The position numbers were made by a program, and so were the translations under genes. Shown one piece after another: positions 53,485 to 62,179 of a stretch of 64,000 nucleotides of DNA. The DNA lies in the NCBI RefSeq assembly GCF_004327355.1, contig NZ_QJUM01000019.1, forward strand, positions 1-64,000, given 5' to 3'. The stretch's first letter is position 1; every line of letters starts with the position of its first letter. The DNA is from Phytopseudomonas dryadis (GTDB taxonomy: Bacteria > Pseudomonadota > Gammaproteobacteria > Pseudomonadales > Pseudomonadaceae). Under the pieces are notes generated by a model that saw only the letters and a program-made list of their open reading frames with translations, searched no databases and was not told the origin of the DNA.

Positions 53485-53496
53485 GTGGTCTCGCGG

Positions 53497-53660
53497 ATAA
53501 TGTCAGTCAGTTAAGCATTTGGCCTGCAAAACAGCGGTTTGCCTTGACTCTGTAGAAGCCGCGACCCCGCGGCGATTGCTGGCCGCACCACGGATTTCGA
53601 GGGAGGGCCGCCCTCGCATCGCGCCGAGGTCGACGCTCCTACACGGGAGGCAGTTTTCCG
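53497..53660. repeat. REP-like repeat region (copy of element at 31641)
   Basis: 53497-53585 is shared with 31641-31716. It continues with GTAGAAGCCGCGACCCCGCGGCGAT and TCGCGCCGAGGTCGACGCTCCTAC, a REP-type inverted pair (about 53552-53642). Confidence 0.6.
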
Positions 53661-53772
53661 CTCTTATGCAGGCGCCCCTGCTCTTACAAAAACCTTGGCT
53701 GATCGGCATCAGCCTCGCGGGTTCGGTTCCATAGCATCATGGTGACCGGTTCAGTTGGCCCTGGGCTATTCC

Positions 53773-54040
53773 TAGGGTCTGTTGCCGTTTCAACGCGAGC
53801 CGCGTTGCAGCGAGAAATCTCGCCAGGCGAGGCGGAGGACGCAGGGAATGGCGTTCCCTTTTCAAGTCCTCCAACGAAGCATGGCGAGATTTCCCGCGCA
53901 ACCCGAAGGGCCGGGCCCGTTTTGCCGCAATGCAGCGTTTCTCGCCGACTCATTTAGCCCACTAAACTTCGCGGCTCGTGCCTTGCCTCGCGGCAAAACG
54001 GGCTCCGGCGCGGCCGTGCGTGAAACGGCAACAGACCCTA
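53773..54040. repeat. MITE-like element with perfect 20-bp terminal inverted repeats
   Basis: Left end TAGGGTCTGTTGCCGTTTCA (53773-53792), right end TGAAACGGCAACAGACCCTA (54021-54040). Interior pairs include GAAATCTCGCCA with TGGCGAGATTTC, and CCCGTTTTGCCGC with GCGGCAAAACGGG. 268 bp, no transposase. One diverged end is at 28905-28924. Confidence 0.85.
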
Positions 54041-54116
54041 ACGCAAATCCGTCTTATTTAAAGTGGGTTGGCCTGCTAATATTGCCGCCCTGATTTTTCT
54101 GTCGCGAATCCCTGTG

Positions 54117-55541
54117 ATGCTTGCGCCGTTCCGTCGCCCGCTGCCGCTGTTGCTACCGATCCTGGCAAGCGCCCTGGTGGCTTGCGACCAGTCGCCACGT
54201 TTCACCCAGGCCGAGCCTGACGAAGCGCTTTCCGCCGGCCTGACCACCGTCTCGCGTCGCGACCAGAACGCCTTTTCCCTGCCCTCGGCCAATCTCGAGC
54301 CGGTTCGCCGCCTGGACTTCAGCGTCGGCAACAGTTTCTTTCGCAGCCCCTGGGTGATCGCGCCGTCGACCACCACCGCACGCGACGGCCTCGGCCCGCT
54401 GTTCAACACCAATGCCTGCCAGAACTGCCATATCCGCGATGGCCGTGGCCATCCGCCCGAGCCGGACAGCATCAATGCCGTATCGATGCTGGTACGCCTG
54501 TCGATCCCGGCCACGGCCAAGGATGCCTGGATCATCGAGCGCCAGGGCGTGCTGCCCGAACCCAGGTATGGCACCCAGCTGCAGGACATGGCCAATCCCG
54601 GCATCGCCCCCGAGGGCAAGGTGCGCGTCGACTACAGCAGCCATGCGGTGCGCTTCGACGACGGCTACACCCTGGAGCTGCGCCGCCCGCACCTGAATAT
54701 CAGCCAGCTCGGTTACGGCCCGATGCACCCCGATACGCTGTTCTCGGCCCGTGTCGCGCCACCGATGATCGGGCTGGGCCTGCTCGAGGCGATTCCCGAA
54801 GCGGCGATCCTGGCCAATGCCGACCCCGACGACGCGGATGGCGACGGCATCGCCGGGCGTCCCAACCGAGTCTGGGACGACGCCGCGCAGAAGACCGTGC
54901 TCGGCCGCTTCGGCTGGAAGGCCGGACAGCCCACGCTCAACCAGCAGAACGCCCATGCCTTCGCCAACGACATGGGCCTGACCACCTCGCTGCTGCCGCA
55001 CGCCACCTGCAGCCAGGCGCAGAGCGCCTGCCTCCGGGCGCCCCATGGCGGCGACCCCGAGGTCAGCGACAACATCCTCGACAAGGTGCTGTTCTATACC
55101 CGCAACCTGGCTGTCCCGGCACGCCGCCAGGTGGACGCCGAGCAGGTGCTGGCCGGCAAGACGCTGTTCCATCAGGCCGGCTGCCAGGGCTGCCACACGC
55201 CGCAGTTCGTCACCGCCGCCGATGCCGCCGAGCCGGAACTGGTCAACCAGATCATCCGCCCCTATACCGACCTGTTGCTGCACGACATGGGCGACGGCCT
55301 CGCCGACGGCCGCGGCGAGTTCCTCGCCACGGGCCGCGAATGGCGCACGCCGCCGCTCTGGGGCATCGGCCTGACCGAGAAAGTCAGTGGCCACACCCAG
55401 TTCCTGCACGACGGCCGCGCGCGCAACCTGCTCGAAGCCATCGCCTGGCACGGCGGCGAAGCGGAGCGGGCCAAGCGTCATGTCCTGACATTTTCCAGCG
55501 AGGAGCGCGCCGCGCTTCTGGCGTTTCTGAACTCACTGTAA
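54117..55541 (+). CDS. Di-haem oxidoreductase (DUF1111) lipoprotein, cytochrome c-like
   Basis: 474 aa. A lipoprotein signal ends in ASALVAC. Two CxxCH haem c sites: CQNCH (101-105) and CQGCH (356-360). The C-terminal part has GGGLS-like acid-rich loops and LWGIGLTEKV. Family members are annotated thiol oxidoreductases or peroxidase-like. It is followed 11 bp later by an imelysin gene and a DUF1513 gene, a conserved trio in Pseudomonas, with icmP located upstream. The ATG at 54117 starts the lipoprotein signal. An extracytoplasmic redox step in iron handling is inferred. Confidence 0.87.
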   Translation: MLAPFRRPLPLLLPILASALVACDQSPRFTQAEPDEALSAGLTTVSRRDQNAFSLPSANLEPVRRLDFSVGNSFFRSPWVIAPSTTTARDGLGPLFNTNACQNCHIRDGRGHPPEPDSINAVSMLVRLSIPATAKDAWIIERQGVLPEPRYGTQLQDMANPGIAPEGKVRVDYSSHAVRFDDGYTLELRRPHLNISQLGYGPMHPDTLFSARVAPPMIGLGLLEAIPEAAILANADPDDADGDGIAGRPNRVWDDAAQKTVLGRFGWKAGQPTLNQQNAHAFANDMGLTTSLLPHATCSQAQSACLRAPHGGDPEVSDNILDKVLFYTRNLAVPARRQVDAEQVLAGKTLFHQAGCQGCHTPQFVTAADAAEPELVNQIIRPYTDLLLHDMGDGLADGRGEFLATGREWRTPPLWGIGLTEKVSGHTQFLHDGRARNLLEAIAWHGGEAERAKRHVLTFSSEERAALLAFLNSL

Positions 55542-55552
55542 AGGAGCCGCGC

Positions 55553-56614
55553 ATGATCCGTTCTCCGCTGACCCTCGCCCTGCTCGGGCTGACCCTCACC
55601 GCCTGCTCGCCGGCCGATCCCGAGGCCAGCGTCAGCGCGGCGCTGGCGGACGGCGTGCTGCTTCCGGCCCATAACGCCTGGAGCGAGGCGGACAGGAAAC
55701 TGGCCGCCAGCGCCAGGGCGTTCTGCGCCGGCGAACAGGAGCTGCCGGAGGCGCGCCAGGCCTTCCTCGCCGCCCAGAGCGCCTGGGCCGGACTGCAGCC
55801 CCTGGCGGTAGGCCCGCTGGCCGAAGGCAACCGTGCCTGGCAGGTGCAGTTCTGGCCGGACAAGAAGAACCTGGTGGCGCGCCAGGTGCAGGCGCTGGTC
55901 ACCAGCAAGCCGCAACTGGGCGTGGCCGATCTGGCCAAGGCCAGCGTGGTCGTCCAGGGGCTGACCGCTTACGAATACCTGATGTACGACCCTGACATCG
56001 ACCTCCAGGATGCCGCGCAGAAAGCGCGTTACTGCCCGCTGCTGGTGGCCATCGGCGAGCACCAGCAACAGCTGGCGGACACGGTCATCGAGCAGTGGCA
56101 GGCCAAGGATGGCGCACTCGGCCAGTTCAAGTCCTTCCCCAATGAGCGCTATGCCGAAGCCGGCGAGGCGATCTCCGATATCCTGCGCACTCAGGTCAGC
56201 GCCATCGACGGCTTGAAGAAGAAACTCGGCGCGCCCCTGGGCCGGCAGAGCAAGGGCGTGCCACAGCCCTACCAGGCCGAAGCCTGGCGCAGCCAGGCCA
56301 GCCTGGCCAACCTCGGGGCCAGCCTGGCCGGCGCCGAACGGCTCTGGCACGGCGCCGAGCAGAACGGCATACAAGCCCTGCTCGGCGATGATCAGGCCGC
56401 GCTCAAGCAACGCCTCGACAGCGCCTACGGCGACACCCGGCAGAAACTCGCCAGCCTGCAACGCCCCCTGGGCGAAATGCTCGGCGACGAGGCCGGGCGC
56501 CAGACCCTCAACGACTTCTACGACAGCCTCAACGTGCTGCACCGCCTGCATGAGGGCGAGCTGGCCAGAGCGCTGGGCATCCAACTGGGCTTCAATGCCC
56601 ATGACGGGGACTGA
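55553..56614 (+). CDS. Imelysin family lipoprotein (IrpA/IcmP-like)
   Basis: 353 aa. Lipobox TLTAC after a short signal peptide. The family pattern is weaker than in IcmP: GLTAYEYLMYD stands where GxHxxE is in the active form, so the His is missing (Thr-Ala-Tyr-Glu). AAGGAG is before the ATG. It is in the operon of the di-haem oxidoreductase and DUF1513 proteins and is probably a periplasmic partner rather than a peptidase. Confidence 0.88.
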   Translation: MIRSPLTLALLGLTLTACSPADPEASVSAALADGVLLPAHNAWSEADRKLAASARAFCAGEQELPEARQAFLAAQSAWAGLQPLAVGPLAEGNRAWQVQFWPDKKNLVARQVQALVTSKPQLGVADLAKASVVVQGLTAYEYLMYDPDIDLQDAAQKARYCPLLVAIGEHQQQLADTVIEQWQAKDGALGQFKSFPNERYAEAGEAISDILRTQVSAIDGLKKKLGAPLGRQSKGVPQPYQAEAWRSQASLANLGASLAGAERLWHGAEQNGIQALLGDDQAALKQRLDSAYGDTRQKLASLQRPLGEMLGDEAGRQTLNDFYDSLNVLHRLHEGELARALGIQLGFNAHDGD

Positions 56615-56617
56615 CAC

Positions 56618-57718
56618 ATGGCGATCCGACGCAGAACCTTTCTCGGCCTGAGCGCCGCGGCGCTGGCCGCCGGCGCCCTCGGTGGCTGGACACTGAGCAA
56701 CGGCAGTGCGCAGCCGCTGCTGCTCTCGGCGCGCAACGACGACCAGGGCGTGCACTACGCCGTCGGCTACCGGCTGGACGGCAGCCAGGTATTCGCCACT
56801 GCGGTCAAAGAGCGCTGCCATGACGTGGTGCCCCACCCCAGCCTGCCCCTGGCGCTGTTCGTCGGGCGCCGGCCAAGCACCGAAAGCTACCTGGTCGACA
56901 CCCGCGACGGTCGCCTGCTGCAGACCCTGCACGCGCCCGCCGATCGCCATTTCAACGGCCATGCGGTGTTCCACCAGGGCGGTGAATGGCTGTACGCCAC
57001 CGAGAACGACACCGCCGATCCCGGGCGCGGTGTGCTCGGCGCCTACCAGTTGATCGACGAACGCCTACGGCGCCAGAACGAACTGTCCAGCCATGGGCTG
57101 GGCCCGCACCAGTTGCTGTGGATGCCCGATGGCGAGACCCTGGTGGTGGCCAACGGCGGCATCCGCACCGAAGCGGAAAGCCGGGTGGAAATGAACCTCG
57201 ACGCCATGGAAGCCAGCCTGGTGCTGATGGGCCGCGATGGCACCCTGCACAGCAAGGAACGCCTGCCCGAGGCGATGAACAGCGTGCGCCACCTCGCCGT
57301 GGCGAGCGACGGCACCATCGTCAGCGGCCAGCAGTACATGGGCGATGCCATGGATGCCGTGCCGCTGCTGGCGATCAAGCGGCCGGGCCAGCCTTTCCAG
57401 CACTTCCCCGTGGGCGACGCCCAGCGGCAGATGATGAACCAGTACACCGCCAGCGTGGCGGTGCACAGCGAACTGCGCCTGCTGGCGCTGACCGCCCCGC
57501 GGGGCAACCGGCTGTTCATCTGGGATCTGGACAGCGGCGCCCTGCGCCTCGATGCGGCCCTGCCCGACTGCGCCGGCGTCGGCGCCGTGGAGCAAGGTTT
57601 CGTGGTCAGCGCCGGCATCGGCCGCTGCCGCCTCTACGACTGCAGCGGCGAACGGATCGCCATGCAGCCGCTGGAGCTGCCGGCCGGGCTATGGGACAAC
57701 CACCTGCGCCTGGCCTGA
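56618..57718 (+). CDS. DUF1513 domain protein, Tat-exported beta-propeller-like
   Basis: 366 aa. Twin-arginine signal RRRTFLGLSAAALAAGALGG at the N-terminus predicts export in folded form. Repeated Gly/Asp-rich blades (VVPHPSLPLALFVGRR, GHAVFHQGGEWLYATEND, GLGPHQLLWMPDGETLVVANGG) suggest a beta-propeller. It starts 3 bp after the imelysin stop. Function unknown; conserved with the imelysin/di-haem genes. Confidence 0.87.
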   Translation: MAIRRRTFLGLSAAALAAGALGGWTLSNGSAQPLLLSARNDDQGVHYAVGYRLDGSQVFATAVKERCHDVVPHPSLPLALFVGRRPSTESYLVDTRDGRLLQTLHAPADRHFNGHAVFHQGGEWLYATENDTADPGRGVLGAYQLIDERLRRQNELSSHGLGPHQLLWMPDGETLVVANGGIRTEAESRVEMNLDAMEASLVLMGRDGTLHSKERLPEAMNSVRHLAVASDGTIVSGQQYMGDAMDAVPLLAIKRPGQPFQHFPVGDAQRQMMNQYTASVAVHSELRLLALTAPRGNRLFIWDLDSGALRLDAALPDCAGVGAVEQGFVVSAGIGRCRLYDCSGERIAMQPLELPAGLWDNHLRLA

Positions 57719-57820
57719 CCGGCAACAAACAGGCGCAAACGGCCTTTGGCCTTCGATCAAAAGCGCTTGAGGCTGGAAAGCTGGACGAAAGAGCCTGTGC
57801 GGTTTGCTTGTCGTTCAGAC

Positions 57821-57909
57821 GTAGGGTGGACAACGCTCTTTTTGTCCACCATTGCGATTGCGGGGCGGTGGACGGATCGGGCCGCGCAGGCAAGCGTCGT
57901 CCACCCTAC
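57821..57909. repeat. GTAGGGTGGAC inverted-repeat element (copy near 17038)
   Basis: The ends GTAGGGTGGAC and GTCCACCCTAC are an 11-bp perfect inverted repeat. The core GCTCTTTTTGTCCACCATTG is the reverse of the core at about 17091-17115. Confidence 0.75.
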
Positions 57910-57950
57910 GAACGGCCGCTTCCGCCTTATCGCTCTGATTGCCCGGCCGC

Positions 57951-58814
57951 CTAAAGCAAGCCGAGCTGCTCGGCCCGCGGCTGACTGTCGGTGTAGTCGG
58001 GCAGGGCCGGCAATCCCGGCAGGCGTTCGCTCAGCAGGTGGTGGAAGCGCAGCGCCTGGGCGGCGGCGAGGTGGTTGTCCGGCGTGTGCAGGAACACATG
58101 GGGCGTCAGCCCCTGCTCGATCCACTCGGCGACCTTGTCCAGCCAGGGCGTGAGGAAGGTCTGGTTGGCCTGCAGATCCGGCCCACCGATGAAGCGGATC
58201 TGCGGACTGTCGCTGAAGGCCGCCGGGCGCACCGGCAAACGCGGCTTGCGCGACTGCGCATGGAGCACCGCCGGGTCGCGCGAGTGGCAACTGAACAGGG
58301 CCCTGGAGTCCAGGCAGATACGTTCCACGCCGCGGTCACGCAACAGTCGGTTGAGCGCCTTCTCCTCCTCGCCCTTGGCGAAGAAGTCGTGATGGCGCAC
58401 CTCTACCGCCAGGCGGCGTCCGGCGAACGCGTCCAGCCAGAACGCCAGTTCGCCCAGGCGCTGGGGGCCGAACGCGGCCGGCAACTGCAGCCACAAGGGG
58501 GCGACCCGCTCGCCCAGGGGCGCCAGCAACCGCAGGAATGCCCGGGTGCTGTCGAGCTGTTCGCGCAGATCGCCCTCATGGCTGATATCACGGGGCAGCT
58601 TGGCGCAGAAGCGGAAATATCCGGGCATGCATTGCGCCCAGCGCGCCACGGTATCGGCCGAGGGGCGGGCATAGAAGGTGGTATTGCCCTCGACCGCGTT
58701 GAACAGCCGGCAGTAGTGCTCCAGGCTCTGGGAGGGATTCAGGTCGGCCGGGTAGACACCGCCGCGCCAGGCGGGCTCGTTCCAGGAGGGACAACCAAGG
58801 AAATAGGGAAGCAT
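57951..58814 (-). CDS. DUF72 (YecE) family protein
   Basis: 287 aa TIM-barrel-like protein. It starts LPYFLGCPSWNEPAWRGGVYP, followed by YCRLFNAVEGNTTFYARPSADTVARWA and VEVRHHDFFAKGEEE, which are family-specific. Function unknown, though a metal/nucleic-acid-related role has been proposed for relatives. Longer in-frame starts (up to 58958) lack conservation. It is separated by about 50 bp from a hypothetical gene on the same strand. Confidence 0.87.
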   Translation of the reverse strand: MLPYFLGCPSWNEPAWRGGVYPADLNPSQSLEHYCRLFNAVEGNTTFYARPSADTVARWAQCMPGYFRFCAKLPRDISHEGDLREQLDSTRAFLRLLAPLGERVAPLWLQLPAAFGPQRLGELAFWLDAFAGRRLAVEVRHHDFFAKGEEEKALNRLLRDRGVERICLDSRALFSCHSRDPAVLHAQSRKPRLPVRPAAFSDSPQIRFIGGPDLQANQTFLTPWLDKVAEWIEQGLTPHVFLHTPDNHLAAAQALRFHHLLSERLPGLPALPDYTDSQPRAEQLGLL

Positions 58815-58863
58815 CGCAAGCCGTATCGCTATTCTCTGACGGCTTGCTAGGATACAGCAGGAT

Positions 58864-59205
58864 TCAGGCGAACAGATCCAGGCCGAGCACCTGCTGCGCA
58901 TCGAGGTCGCTGGCATAGGCCGCGGTGCTGCTGTAGCTGGCGATGGCCTGGGCGGCACGGTTGCTCATGGCGGGCTGGTAGGTGACGTCCATGCTGCGCG
59001 CCGGGAAGCTGTCGCTGCTGGCGTTGGCCTGCTGCACACGACGGATCTGCGGCGCCTGCTCGAAGCCCTGGGTGCTGGCTGGCGAGGCCGGTTGCTCACG
59101 CTGCGACTCGACTTCACGCTGCGCTTCGCGAAAAGGCGTGACCGCCGTCCCCGAGCGGGGGCCGCGATCTGGCGAATAGGGCGCGATGGAACCGTCGATA
59201 CGCAT
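58864..59205 (-). CDS. Hypothetical protein upstream of the DUF72 gene
   Basis: 113 aa, no membrane or signal segments, low complexity (Gln/Ala/Ser rich), begins MRIDGSIAPYSPDRGPRSG. The C-terminus is helical (QAIASYSSTAAYASDLDAQQVLGLDL). A similar protein is commonly found next to tsaB/adk in Pseudomonas. Function unknown. It looks like a surface/secreted-type or flagellin-region-like short protein, but nothing decisive is visible. Confidence 0.65.
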   Translation of the reverse strand: MRIDGSIAPYSPDRGPRSGTAVTPFREAQREVESQREQPASPASTQGFEQAPQIRRVQQANASSDSFPARSMDVTYQPAMSNRAAQAIASYSSTAAYASDLDAQQVLGLDLFA

Positions 59206-59297
59206 CAATGACTGCTCGGAGGGAAGGCCAACGGAAGTGATGGCAATTTAGCCGCGTCCTTTGGCCTTGGCAATCCATCCTCGACGGAAGGTGCGGA

Positions 59298-59984
59298 TCA
59301 GGCCGGCGGCGGCATTCTGGGCGTGGCCACCTGATCGCGCAGGTACACCGGCTGGGCCAGATCGGCCACCAGCGCCTCGCCGCGCGCCCAGGCGAATCGC
59401 GCCAGGCTCAGCAGGTCCTCGGCATGCGGCAGCATCGCCCCGTCCTGGCCACTGACAGGCACCGCGATACGCGATGCGAAGCTGCCCCAGCCGGTGCCCG
59501 CGGCGAACCAGTCGCCACTGGCGTCATGCGGCAAGGCAGCCCGTTCGGGGGCCAGCACGGCTTCCACGCCGGCCAGGCGCATTTCGCCCTGCTCGGCGCG
59601 GTAGCAGCCCCAGTACAGCTCATCCATCCGCGCATCGATGGCCGCGGCCACCTGGCTGGCGCCGTGCTCGCGCAATGCCCGTTGCGCCAGCACGGCGAGG
59701 TTGGAAACCGGCAGCACCGGTCGATCCAGGGCAAACGCCAGCCCCTGCACCACGCCGATGGCGATGCGCACCCCGGTGAAGGCGCCGGGGCCGCGGCCGA
59801 AGGCGATGGCGTCCAGCGCCGACAACGGCACTCCGGCCTGCTCCAGCAACGCCTTGATCATCGGCAGCAGCCGCTGGGCGTGCAGGCGCGGGATCACTTC
59901 GTAGTGACTCGACACCTTGCCGTCGTGCAGCAAGGCGACGGAACAGGCTTCGGTGGCGGTGTCGAGGGCCAGCAGAGTAGTCAT
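59298..59984 (-). CDS. tsaB: tRNA threonylcarbamoyladenosine biosynthesis protein TsaB
   Basis: 228 aa. N-terminal LLALDTATEACSVALLHDG and the glycine-rich GRGPGAFTGVRIAIGVVQGLAFAL are TsaB hallmarks (ASKHA fold). It partners TsaD and TsaE to make t6A37 in tRNAs. Size is usual. It lies upstream of adk and ppc in the same order as P. aeruginosa. Confidence 0.95.
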   Translation of the reverse strand: MTTLLALDTATEACSVALLHDGKVSSHYEVIPRLHAQRLLPMIKALLEQAGVPLSALDAIAFGRGPGAFTGVRIAIGVVQGLAFALDRPVLPVSNLAVLAQRALREHGASQVAAAIDARMDELYWGCYRAEQGEMRLAGVEAVLAPERAALPHDASGDWFAAGTGWGSFASRIAVPVSGQDGAMLPHAEDLLSLARFAWARGEALVADLAQPVYLRDQVATPRMPPPA

Positions 59985-60105
59985 CGCGGTTCGGGCAGGT
60001 AGCGGAACGGGCGGGCATTAAAACGGTTTGCCGCGTTTTTTTCCAGCACGGCGGCAACCTGATCCAGCTCAGCCCCCGTGCGCACCCCGTGGCGATACGC
60101 CCGCC

Positions 60106-60130
60106 GCTTGAAGCTTGAAGCTTGAAGCTG
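60106..60130. repeat. Short GCTTGAA direct repeats
   Basis: GCTTGAA is present three times in a row (CGCTTGAAGCTTGAAGCTTG), the same motif as in 16962-17037. It lies just after the HAD phosphatase stop. Confidence 0.5.
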
Positions 60131-60138
60131 CCTTTACC

Positions 60139-60924
60139 TCACCATTTCTCGATAACGGTTTCGGCGTCCCAGGCGTTCAGGGGCTCCTGCGACCAGGTGC
60201 CATAGCCGGCATTGGGGAAAACGATCCACTCGGTACCCCATTTACCGGCCTCCGCTTCGACCTCCGCACGTTGCTGCGGGACCGGCGTCTTGCGGAAACG
60301 CGCGTCGAAATCATGCAGGGTATCGCCCAGCAGCATCACGATCCGGTGATCGGCTGCGACGATCGCCCTGCGCTCGACCTTGGGCGGCCCCAGCAGCAGC
60401 ACACTGTCCGGGGTGACCTGCGGCAGGCCCATCTTGCTCAGCGTCGCGAGGGTGTGTGGTTTCTGCTCCTGTGAGCGATCCGACACATAGCGAATGACCA
60501 CCCCCAGGCTGTCGGCATGCTCGAGGAATTTCCTGGCCCCGGGGATCAGCACGGGATCGCCATCGCGCTCCCAGGGCAGCCAGGTGTCCCAGCCGTCATA
60601 GCTGTGGCAATTCGCCAGATCACGCGCCAGCAGCGCGGAATTGTCGATCACCGTTTCGTCCACGTCGGTGACGATGGCCAGTTTCGCGGGATCATCCGCA
60701 GCCGCCACGGCGGCGTCCAGCTTCTCCGTGGCGATGTTGTAGGCCTGCAGCTGCAACGCCCGGACCTCCGCCGATTGCTGCTGATAACGCAACGCCATGC
60801 TGAACTCGGCCACCGAGCAGTCGGCTGGTTTTTCTGCCGAGCCCTCGGCAAAGGCGAACGATCCGCTCAAAGCCGCTGCGACAAGGGCGATGGATAGGCA
60901 GCCGAAGCGTCTGTTCTTGGTCAT
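60139..60924 (-). CDS. HAD family acid phosphatase (class B/e(P4)-like)
   Basis: 261 aa. Signal peptide (MTKNRRFGCLSIALVAAALSG...FAFAEG). HAD motif I DVDETVIDNS (DxDxT) and the later conserved GDTLHDFD (HAD motif IV) show a class B/subfamily IIIB periplasmic phosphatase. GGAGTGA precedes the ATG at 60924. Likely substrate: nucleotide or other organic phosphates. Not linked to a known operon. Confidence 0.85.
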   Translation of the reverse strand: MTKNRRFGCLSIALVAAALSGSFAFAEGSAEKPADCSVAEFSMALRYQQQSAEVRALQLQAYNIATEKLDAAVAAADDPAKLAIVTDVDETVIDNSALLARDLANCHSYDGWDTWLPWERDGDPVLIPGARKFLEHADSLGVVIRYVSDRSQEQKPHTLATLSKMGLPQVTPDSVLLLGPPKVERRAIVAADHRIVMLLGDTLHDFDARFRKTPVPQQRAEVEAEAGKWGTEWIVFPNAGYGTWSQEPLNAWDAETVIEKW

Positions 60925-61135
60925 GGATTCACTCCGCAGTGAGGGTTGATACCCCGCCCCTCGCCCGCGCCCGAGCCGTTGCATAGGGAGGGTCGCATGG
61001 GTTGGGCGCCGCGATCCGCGTGGCGCCGTACGGGTGGGCGGCCGTTCAGCAGCGTCGCGCGCCACATGCTTGATTCTCGATGGCCAGCGGCCATGGTCGT
61101 TAGCCCGGACAGTCATCGACATGCCCATAAACGAC

Positions 61136-61157
61136 AACGGCCCGCAAGCGGGCCGTT
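61136..61157 (-). terminator. Terminator-like hairpin after adk
   Basis: AACGGCCCGC-AA-GCGGGCCGTT, 17 bp after the adk stop on the minus strand; only a weak T run. Confidence 0.65.
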
Positions 61158-61173
61158 CGGGTCAGGCGGCACT

Positions 61174-62179
<1,006 letters not shown>

